64,000 bases of DNA from Kappaphycus alvarezii (taxonomy: Eukaryota; Rhodophyta; Florideophyceae; Gigartinales; Solieriaceae): assembly GCA_002205965.3 (NCBI GenBank), contig NADL03000557.1, forward strand, positions 1 through 64,000. The letters run 5' to 3'. The notes under the pieces were generated by a model, which ran no database searches, was not told the origin of the DNA, and was given only the letters and a program-made list of their open reading frames with translations. The position numbers were made by a program, and so were the translations under genes. This document shows, piece by piece, positions 56,467 to 64,000 of the stretch. How positions within the stretch are numbered: the stretch's first letter is position 1; each line of letters starts with the position of its first letter.

Positions 56467-57350
56467 GTGCTTGCCAAGCACAATTACAAAGTCTATGCAG
56501 ACATAGGAATGAATATGTCATTAATGCGAAAGGCACTTGCAGTGCTAGACACGGTTTTAGGAACCAAATTCATCAGAAGATCCGAAATTCCGTTTGAATT
56601 AGAGTACAAGATTGAGGCAGGACCCTTCCAGATATTTGCGACGCAAATAAACACCCACTCTCGATGAGAGGAACAATCAAGTTTCCTATTAGGTTCGGAA
56701 ACCTGCTGGTTACTGCAGACTTCATAGTCTGTAAAAGACTGGCGGCACCAGTAATATTGGGAGCAGAGTACTGCGACCGCTTAGTCGAAGCAATATTCCC
56801 CCACCGACGGCAGGTCGAACTCACAGATGGATCGACGATCCATATCACGCACAAGCCTATGCAGAGGGCAGGTACAACAATAAAAGCTTCGGAGTAACTA
56901 CGAGAAGGAACACAACAGCGTATCGATACAAAGGTGCCGTGCGCACGTACAGTAGTCATTACTACTGGATCGCAAACATTCGTGGTAGCAACTTCGAAGA
57001 GGTTCGGGTTATTAGTTGTGAAACTACTTCCAAGGCTCTACGAGCGACAAGGATTGGCCGCAGCCGACGGTTTAGTCCAAGTGGACGAAGACAAACCTTA
57101 CAGGTTGTTGATCGCAAACATGGGACGTTGTCCCCAGACAATAACAAAGAAACGGGTAGTCGCCACCGTGTTACCTCATCCGACAGCAGTTGTTCGTAGC
57201 CCTATCCGGGTTGGAGAAGTAATCGGTGTCACCAAAGAAATAGAAAGAGACTCACTAGAGTCCACACCAGCAACTGATGACCGACGGTCAAAGGTCAATG
57301 AAAAATATCCCAGGGGGATAATGAAAAACAAGAGTCAATTGAGTTGAAAG
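56467..57350 (+). pseudogene. gypsy E3 protease region
   Basis: The stretch with VYADIGMNMSLMRKALAVLD, then IRFGNLLVTADFIVCKRLAA and PVILGAEYC, corresponds to a retropepsin-like domain and its closing ILG motif. It is followed by the linker to RT. It is broken. Confidence 0.5.
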
Positions 57351-57439
57351 GGGACGACTTAGACTTAAGTCATGTCCCCAATGCTCTGATAGAGCGCTTC
57401 AGAAACATGCTTCGCAAAAATTCGCCATTTTAGGGTGAT

Positions 57440-58330
57440 TTCCCTGGAGAGATCCGTACCACGGAACATCGAATTGAATTAGTCTCCGGGACTAGGCCGA
57501 TCGCAGAAGCGCCACGAAGAGCAGGGCCGAAGGCCAGAGAGGTCGAAGAACTGGAAGTTCAAAAGATGCTCAGGACCGGTGTCATCGAGCCCATGCGTTC
57601 AGAATGGGCGTCTGCCGTACTGTTTGTTCCAAAACCCTACGGGTACATGAGATTATGTATCGACTACAGACTTTTGAACGCCTTCACAATGAAGAACACC
57701 TATCCCATCCCACGGATGGACAAATCCATTGATTCCCTAGGCACAGCAAAAGTGTTTTCAGCACTAGAATGCAACAGCAGCTATTGGCAGGTGCTGATGG
57801 CACGCAAAGACAGAGAGAAACGGCGTTTTCATTTCATAGCAGACTGTTCGAGTTCACGCGAATGCCCTTCGGGCTTATGAATGCGCCAGCCACGTTTCAA
57901 CGTGCGTAGGACATTCTCCTGTCTCCACGCAAATGGAACAGTTGTCTCGTCTATCCAGAAGACGTGATAATATTTTTCTAAACAAGGGACGAACAGATCT
58001 ACCACGTGGATGATATCTTGACGTCCCTTGCTAGGGCAGGAATCACTTTGAAGTACGTAAATGTGAATTCTTCACAACAAAGATCAAGTACCTTGGTCAC
58101 ACCATTAAGCCGGCGACTTTGGAGAATGACAATGCCCTCATCGCGGCGCTAAAATAAGCGAAGTACCCGAAGGATCAAACAAAATTGAGGAGCTTCATCG
58201 AGTTATGCAATGTGTACCGACGGTTCATCCCAGACTTCACGCGCACCGCGCTTCCATTGAACAAGCTCCTTCGCAAGGGAGAGCCAGTATAGCTTAAGGC
58301 CTTCGGGCTTCAAGCGAAGGAAGCCTTCCA
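57440..58330 (+). pseudogene. gypsy E3 reverse transcriptase
   Basis: RT landmarks are present in order: VIEPMRSEWASAVLFVPKPY, MRLCIDYRLLNAFT, NTYPIPRMDKSIDSLG, FSALECNSSYWQV, then the connection region with RRFIPDFTRTALPLNKLLRK near 58220-58275. Part of a broken element. Confidence 0.75.
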
Positions 58331-58363
58331 CACACTTAATGATGCAATACTTCACCTCTAGTC

Positions 58364-58740
58364 TTGGCCATGCCCAAGCCGGGTTTATCATATTCCGTTG
58401 ATACGGATGCAAGTCTCAAGCAGCTGGGAACCGCATTGTTTCAGACATCCCCCGACGGGGAACAAAAACCCATCGGGTTCTTTTCAAGAACAGTGCTGGA
58501 AGCAGAAAGGAACTATTCATTTACGGAGCTCGAGTTTGTCGCAGTTGTGTGGGCCCTCGACCTCCTTCGACCATACCTGCAAGGTGAGAAGTTCATCATG
58601 AACTCGTATCATGCTTCTCTCAGATGGATCATGAATATCAATGACCCGTCGGGTCGACTTATCCGATGGAGACTTCGCATCAGCGAGTACGACTTCGAAG
58701 TCAAGTAAAGAAGGGTAGAGCAAATACCCAAGCAGACGCC
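58364..58740 (+). pseudogene. gypsy E3 RNase H
   Basis: SVDTDASLKQLGTALFQ, PIGFFSRTVLEAERNYSF, TELEFVAVVWAL and RLIRWRLRISEYDFEV follow the gypsy RNase H pattern. The end NTQADALSRLETL lies near 58725-58760. Confidence 0.8.
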
Positions 58741-59099
58741 TTGTCCCGGCTCGAGACTTTGGGGGGTTTAATATTCGACATCGACGAAGAGATTCCCGGT
58801 CTCATCTGCGAGGAATCAAAAACATGTGTCCTTTGCAAGGAAGAGGAACAACCACAGTCCGACCCGGACTTCGAAGAACATGACGACATCGTAGACCAAG
58901 TATTAGCTCTGCAGAGCATTGAAAGTGATCAACAGGGACTCGACGAGTTCGTTGCCATAACTTCAGAGGAGTTGGTAAAACGATAAAGTTCCGATGCATA
59001 ATGCAAGTTCCTACGGGACAAGATAGATCGAGGGGATAACATCCCATTCAGCATGGATACACATCCCTACCAGGTATTCCTATGTCGCACTGCGTCGCA

Positions 59100-60120
59100 G
59101 TTTGTCCGTATTGTGATACTAAAGTCGCTTCGTGAAAGAGTATTAAGGATTGGCCACTACGCCAAGACATCAGGACATCCCGGCGGGAGGAAGATGTAAA
59201 AGTCTCTAGCAAGAGTTCATTATTGGCCATCCATGGCTGTTGATTGTTACGCCGCAATACAGCATTGCAGAAGTTGCGCACGCAGCAGAGTTCAACTAAG
59301 AAAGAATCGCAAGGAGCTGAAGCTCTCACACCAGACGCTACGTTGGAGTTAGTTGCAATTGAAATACTCGGCGAGTTACTGAAAACTAAACGCGGGAACC
59401 GCTACCTTCTTGTGATCTCTGATCGACACTCAAAGTTGGTACGGACTGTCCGTTTGAAAAGGATAACCGCGGTGACGATCGCATTCGCTCTCGTACACCA
59501 CTGGGCGCTCGTACACGGACCGCCAATCAAGTTGTTATCTGATAACGGATCGCAGTTCACTGCAAAGTTCTTTCAGAACATAACAAGAATCCTTGGGATT
59601 CAACACTTTTTTACAACAACATTTCACCCACAGGCCAACGGTCAAGCAGAAAGGTTCAACATAACAATACTTGCGGCCCTCCGCCATTACGTTGCAGACC
59701 ATCCGAAGGATTGGGACATATTCACAGGTGCGCTCAACTTTGCATACAACAGACAAGTCCATCGGACTACGACTCTTACTCCGTTCGGGCTTGTCTTATC
59801 AAGAGCTCCAAAAGCCTTGTCCACACCAGAACAGCCGCCCTTAGAAGAATTTACCTCAACAAGGCATATGGAGACCACTCGTACTTCCTTAGCAAAGGAA
59901 CAGGCACACTACAAGCGAACTTTGATTCGAGGCTTCGTAAGCCAAAGCATGATATCCCGATGCGATGTTACGTCTTCCTACGGAAGGAACATTTCAGCAG
60001 ACAGGAGAGCAAGGACAGGCCCGCTCCTATTGCCTCAGGCCCTTACAGTGTAGTCGAAGTCCAGCCGAACACAGTTGTAATCTCCGACGGAGATGCGCAT
60101 GAGAGAGTCACGCCGGACAG
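59100..60120 (+). pseudogene. gypsy E3 integrase
   Basis: YLLVISDRHSKLVRTVRLKR, LLSDNGSQFTAKFFQNITRI and FHPQANGQAERFN carry the core motifs of a Ty3/gypsy integrase. FAYNRQVHRTTTLTPFGLVL follows. A basic C-terminal region with GPYSVVEVQPNTVVI lies near 60035-60080. It is broken. Confidence 0.8.
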
Positions 60121-60629
60121 AGTGGAGCTAGCTCCAAGTCCTATGGACCGCGAGGCACAGGTCATTTCCGTGACACAATTTATCCAAGCTACTGATGGTC
60201 GCAAGACAGTGACACAACTCCCAACGGGACAAAAAACATCAAAGGGTCTTGCAGACCTTACAATTGACATTTACGGTCAACCAAGGGATGAGATCCCAAC
60301 TTCATCGAAGGTTATCGACCTTACAGTACAGCCCAAGGACCGAAAAACCAACATCGAAGAGAAGATGCTTCTTCAAGTGATGCAGTAATTGGCGACGCCA
60401 ACATGCAACGGGACTTCTTTCGCAGAGCCAAGGAAACTGAGATGCAAGAATGAGATGCTCCACAAGAAACTAAGACATCGCCGAAGTCATTGATGAATGA
60501 AAAGACGTTGAAAAAGCCATTAGATAATATCGAGACTTCATCGAAGTTGTTAATCAAGAAAAACGCTTTGTAAAAGTCCTCGCAAATTACCAAGGCTTCG
60601 CCGAATCCATTGAAAGAATTGACGCGCAG
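60121..60629 (+). other. gypsy E3 tail with imperfect repeats
   Basis: After integrase the DNA holds imperfect 30- to 35-base direct repeats. The phrase ..ACATCGCCGAAGTCATTGA, ACTTCATCGAAGTTGTTAA and GCTTCGCCGAATCCATTGA recurs near 60474, 60534 and 60594. They may encode a repetitive tail or be untranslated. The chromovirus LTR interrupts at 60630. Confidence 0.5.
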
Positions 60630-61111
60630 TGTGGGGTGTTAAGCGCACAAAAGGTAATCGATGGTTGAACTGTTGGTTGATGCTTCCGGTAAACAGGCCG
60701 GAACATCAGACCAGGGTTTATATAGAAAAAGTACTCAACACCAGCAGAGATAAATTGTAACTAAACGGTACTGAATTCAAAGGTATTCTAGAAAAAGCGA
60801 CCCAGAGGTATCAAACTACAAGGTTCTGAAGGTCCATCAGTATAACAGACAGCAACAAACATCATGGCAAAGTCCCATTGGTCCAATTGGCAAGTAGGCA
60901 TAAAGTGGTTGCTGATTGGTGGGTGCGAAATGTTTCGAGAACCACGCGAGATAGCCATGATGGATCCATGTCATTGGCTAGGACAAAGAGGTATGATATT
61001 ATGCTTTTACAAGTTGCAATGATGTCTTCTTACAGTGTAAATCCTTGGTACAGGTTACCGGAGGGATACTGTCAGGGTATTTGGTGATTTACGGGCATAA
61101 TCGCAACATCA
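60630..61111 (-). repeat. 3' LTR of chromovirus E4 (482 bp)
   Basis: On minus it starts TGATGTTGCG right after the polypurine tract AGGGGGGAG (61112-61120) and ends ACACCCCACA at 60630. It includes a TATA box at 60715-60725 (minus, CTATATAAACC). The start TGATGT is shared with the E1 LTR although the rest differs. The pol stop codon lies about 8 bases from the LTR. Confidence 0.75.
60715..60725 (-). promoter_or_regulatory. TATA box of the E4 LTR
   Basis: CTATATAAACC on the minus strand, inside the LTR and about 90 bases from its end. Confidence 0.5.
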
Positions 61112-61118
61112 CTCCCCC

Positions 61119-62738
61119 CTACGAAGAAGAATCGCCCCGATTCTTGTATTCGTATAGCAGATCTTGACAATTTTTCAGTTCATTTTCTGATAGCCATGAG
61201 TTCTCGTGATCTGCATATCCTTTCCATTTAATGAGATATTTTGTTTTTCCGTATTGTTTCTTGTGACTGAGAATTGATTCGACTTCGTATTCTTTATGTC
61301 CATCTTGAACCTGTATAGGCGGTGGCGGCGGAATTTGGCGATAGAATTCATCTTCAAAGTACGGCTTAAGGAGACTAGCATGGAAAGCATTGTGAATTCC
61401 CCTGTCGATCATTGGCTGGGAAAGATTTAAACGGTACGTAACTCCGTTTATATCCTCAGATATTTGAAATGGACCACAAAACTTTGGGTTCAGTTTTCGA
61501 GATCCTGCACCATCTTCAAAAGCTAGGTTTTTTGTGGACAACCAGACTTTGTCACCAACTTTATAAGAAGAAGGTCTTCTACTTCTGTTGACATACAAGG
61601 CAGTGGATTCATTTGATTTTTTGATTTGTTCTTGGGCTTTTTTCAGTGATTCTTGCATGTTTCTTAGGAACTGTGCCGCAGCAGGGTTGTCTGCGGAGAG
61701 TATGTCCAAAGGGACAGTTCTAGGGTGGATTCCATAATTGAGGAAGAACGGAGAGAATGTTGTAGTGGCATTAATAGATGAGTTGTAAGCAACTTCGAAG
61801 TCCACCAAGTATTTGTCCCAATCTGTCTTGTCGAAGCTAACAAAAGAACGAATCATTTCTTCGATCTTTCTGTTCATAATCTCAGATTGTCCATCTGTTT
61901 GTGGGTGGTATGCTGAAGAAGGGGATATCTTGGTACCCAGAAGGTGGAACAGACTCTTCCAAAACTTGCTCATAAAAATGGCATCCCTATCACAAATGAT
62001 ATTCGTCGGAATTCCGTGGTTTCTGTAGACATGATCCTTGAACAGCCTAGCAGTTGAAGGAGCATCTATTTTGGGCTTGGTTGGTATAATTCTTATCATC
62101 TTTGATAATCTGTCAACGACAGTTAAGATGCCATTGTTTCCTTCCGTTGACCTTGGAAGGGGTGTAATAAAGTCCATCGTTATGTGAGTCCATTTGGTTT
62201 TCGGTGGATCAAGAGGTTGTAAAAGACCTGCGGGTTTCTGATTGGATGGTTTGTCTCTTTGGCAGTGGCAAGAACGAACGTATCGAAGTACATCTGTACG
62301 AAGGTTTTTCCAGTAAAACTTCGGTGATATTCTATTGATTGTTTTTGAAATTCCCAAATGTCCAGTATTTGGAGTAGAATGGTAGTCATGTAATAGCTTG
62401 ACTTTAAATTTTCCTTCTGGTACGCAAATCTTTCCGTTCCTTAGTAAAAGCAACCCTTTCTTTTCGAAAGGTGCCTTTGGATCTTTGTATTGGGTTTTCA
62501 GGTTTTCATCTAGCCTGTAATCTTTGGCCAGATCTTCTAGCTCAGAATCCGCAAAATAAGGTACGGATATATTGTTCGATTCTAGGTATGTCTTTGTTAT
62601 CACTTCCTTGAGTAGTTCTCTGTTTCGATGTTTAGGTGAGGGATAATTCTGAGGTTGTCTTGACAGGGCATCGGCAACGATGTTTGCTTTCCCGGAGATG
62701 GGTATAATTTTGAAATCAAAGTTCGCTAATCTTTCCAA
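61119..62738 (-). CDS. Chromovirus E4 pol: end of RNase H, integrase and chromodomain
   Basis: 539 codons are open. The first about 35 residues finish RNase H (DALSRQP). At about 115-165 is the HHCC zinc-binding region (GHLGISKTI, YVRSCHCQRDK). At about 185-330 is the catalytic core: DFITPLP, a D near DRDAIFMSKFWKSLF, and HPQTDGQSEIMNRKIEEM. A GPY/F-type region (FCGPFQI) is near 425. At about 485-535 the chromodomain reads YEVESILSHKKQYGKTKYLI then KWKGYADHENSWL. In chromoviruses this reader domain is known to guide integration to certain chromatin. It ends at the polypurine tract. Confidence 0.92.
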   Translation of the reverse strand: MERLANFDFKIIPISGKANIVADALSRQPQNYPSPKHRNRELLKEVITKTYLESNNISVPYFADSELEDLAKDYRLDENLKTQYKDPKAPFEKKGLLLLRNGKICVPEGKFKVKLLHDYHSTPNTGHLGISKTINRISPKFYWKNLRTDVLRYVRSCHCQRDKPSNQKPAGLLQPLDPPKTKWTHITMDFITPLPRSTEGNNGILTVVDRLSKMIRIIPTKPKIDAPSTARLFKDHVYRNHGIPTNIICDRDAIFMSKFWKSLFHLLGTKISPSSAYHPQTDGQSEIMNRKIEEMIRSFVSFDKTDWDKYLVDFEVAYNSSINATTTFSPFFLNYGIHPRTVPLDILSADNPAAAQFLRNMQESLKKAQEQIKKSNESTALYVNRSRRPSSYKVGDKVWLSTKNLAFEDGAGSRKLNPKFCGPFQISEDINGVTYRLNLSQPMIDRGIHNAFHASLLKPYFEDEFYRQIPPPPPIQVQDGHKEYEVESILSHKKQYGKTKYLIKWKGYADHENSWLSENELKNCQDLLYEYKNRGDSSS

Positions 62739-62856
62739 CCACCTAACCTGTCTTTGGGACAGATTTCCTGGGTCTCGAGGTATCTTAAAGGGTAGTGATC
62801 AGAATGAACTGTGAAAAAGTTTCCGTGTAGGTATGCTCTCCACCATTTCAAGCACT

Positions 62857-63915
62857 CTACAATGGCCAAGAGCTCCTCTCATGAGCGGCATAATTTTGCT
62901 CAGCATCATTCAAAGTCCTAGACGCAAAGGCAACTGGTCTTCTGGATTTTGGATCCCCCTGTTCCAACACAGCTCCAATTGCGTACTGAGAGGCATCTGT
63001 AGTGACATATATTGGAAGTTCAGAGTCAAAAGTTCGAAGGACTGGGGCACTGCATAACGATTTCTTCAAGGTCTGGAATGATTTGTCCTGAGTAGCTGTC
63101 CACAGAAATGAAACGTTCTTCGTCAGCTCTGTAAGAGGTTTAGCAACCAATGAGCATCCTCTTATGAATCTTCTGTAATAGTTGACGAGTCCTAAGAATG
63201 ACTGAAGTTGTTGCTTGTTCTTTGGTGAGGGCCATTCCATGACTGCCTTTATCTTGTTGGGATCCACAGCAATTCCCTCTTGACAGATTACATGTCCAAG
63301 ATACTCGACTTCTTTAACACCGAAGACACATTTTGACAATTTTGCGAACAGATTCTCCTTCCTCAGAATCTCTAGTACTACATCAATGTGTTCTAAATGT
63401 TCTTTCCATGTCTTACTGAAGATGAGAATGTCATCTAAATAAACGATAACGAATACATCCAGGACATCTTTGAATATGTCGTTCATGAGATTCATAAAAG
63501 TTGCTGGTGCGTTGGTCAATCCAAAAGGTAGTACGAGAAATTCAAAATGTCCGTATCTGGTTCGAAACGCTGTGAGAGGGATTGAAGATTCCTCCAGTCT
63601 GATCTGATGGTAACCCATCCTCAGATCTATTTTCGAGAAGTACCTGGCTCCCTTAAGTCGATCAAAGATATCATCGATGCGCGGCAGGGGGTAGCTGTTT
63701 TTTACAGTAAGCCGATTAAGTGCTCTGTAATCCACACACATACGCAAACCGCTGTCCTTTTTCGTTACAAAGAGTATTGGCGCTCCCCAGGGGCTTTTGC
63801 TTGGTCTAATGAATTCACTCTCTAGTAGATCATCTAGTTGTTTACGAAGCTCCATCATTTCTTTTCCTGAAAGTCTGTAGAGACCCTTTTTCTGTGGCTT
63901 AGCATCTTTTTCCAA
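62857..63915 (-). CDS. Chromovirus E4 pol: reverse transcriptase and RNase H
   Basis: 352 codons are open. The RT runs from about residue 40 to 215: [58 protein letters not shown] and the catalytic [11 protein letters not shown]. The connection region ([15 protein letters not shown]) follows, then RNase H ([36 protein letters not shown]). The frame begins inside the pol reading, not at a true start. Confidence 0.92.
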   Translation of the reverse strand: MEKDAKPQKKGLYRLSGKEMMELRKQLDDLLESEFIRPSKSPWGAPILFVTKKDSGLRMCVDYRALNRLTVKNSYPLPRIDDIFDRLKGARYFSKIDLRMGYHQIRLEESSIPLTAFRTRYGHFEFLVLPFGLTNAPATFMNLMNDIFKDVLDVFVIVYLDDILIFSKTWKEHLEHIDVVLEILRKENLFAKLSKCVFGVKEVEYLGHVICQEGIAVDPNKIKAVMEWPSPKNKQQLQSFLGLVNYYRRFIRGCSLVAKPLTELTKNVSFLWTATQDKSFQTLKKSLCSAPVLRTFDSELPIYVTTDASQYAIGAVLEQGDPKSRRPVAFASRTLNDAEQNYAAHERSSWPL

Positions 63916-64000
63916 TTCGATCTTGAAATCATACTTTCGCTTCGGAGGAAGGCCCTTCGGAAGTTTTTCCGGGAAAACGTCTGTATACTTTTTCAGTACA

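Larger units (their letters stand above)
46818..60629 (+). mobile_element. Ty3/gypsy LTR retrotransposon, split by two insertions (element E3)
   Basis: gag lies at 46.8-48.8 kb and protease, RT, RNase H and integrase at 56.4-60.1 kb, all on plus. The middle (about 48.88-55.96 kb) is a CACTA-type DNA transposon, and the right end is cut at 60630 by a minus-strand chromovirus. E3 is therefore the oldest layer of the nest. It is broken in about ten places besides the insertions. Its 3' LTR, if present, lies beyond the right edge. Confidence 0.85.
60630..64000 (-). mobile_element. Chromovirus (Ty3/gypsy with chromodomain), continues past the right edge (element E4)
   Basis: Read on the minus strand from the right edge: reverse transcriptase and RNase H, integrase, chromodomain, polypurine tract and 3' LTR. 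The visible pol frames are long (352 and 539 codons), with about one or two breaks, so the element looks young and near whole. gag, protease and the 5' LTR lie beyond 64000. It inserted into the tail of gypsy E3. Confidence 0.92.

Overview
This is a repeat-dominated stretch of a eukaryotic nuclear genome. It has no rRNA, CRISPR or operon-like gene packing. Almost every recognisable protein belongs to a transposable element: Ty3/gypsy, Ty1/copia, a CACTA-type (Tnp2) DNA transposon, a pogo-like DNA transposon and a set of short fragments of what looks like a LINE with a C-terminal endonuclease-like region. The mix of chromovirus, copia, Tnp2 and dispersed TACTGTACAGTA palindromes would suit a red alga, but fungi and other lineages carry the same families, so the host is an inference only.

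Layout. 1-3734: right part of a decayed plus-strand gypsy element, with two related extra ORFs after the integrase and a 717-bp LTR. The base after the LTR is the first base of a 259-bp sequence repeated exactly at 11849. 4-7.8 kb: a LINE fragment, then GC-richer DNA with a likely host gene for a small secreted Ala/Gly-rich protein (minus strand, 5402-5653). 7.8-20 kb: mostly AT-rich DNA with a copia remnant, an unidentified protein C-terminus (17894-18124), a LINE fragment and a diverged two-copy repeat (15.4 and 20.0 kb). 20-30 kb: two related two-finger C2H2 genes (20.1-20.7 and 28.4-29.3 kb) on either side of a broken copia element (21.1-25.8 kb) and another LINE fragment. 30-35 kb: a G-rich broken RING-H2 gene, a second Ala/Gly-rich small protein gene similar to the first, and two LINE fragments placed tail to tail. 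35-39 kb: pogo-like transposase remnants, a LINE fragment and a copia gag fossil. 39-46 kb: an AT-rich desert with one decayed basic gene.

46.8-64 kb is a nest. An old plus-strand gypsy element (gag at 46.8-48.8 kb, pol at 56-60.6 kb) has been split by a CACTA transposon of about 7 kb (transposase on plus, a second gene on minus) and then cut near its right end by a younger minus-strand chromovirus with 482-bp LTR, long open pol frames and a C-terminal chromodomain. That last element runs off the right edge.

Host-like content is small: two Ala/Gly-rich small secreted candidates, two C2H2 zinc-finger genes (one broken), and one RING-H2 gene (broken). Features most worth following: the duplicated accessory domain in the first gypsy element, the paired zinc-finger genes with A-rich 3' flanks, six independent fragments of the same endonuclease-like C-terminus, and a 14-kb zone rich in self-complementary TACTGTACAGTA words.
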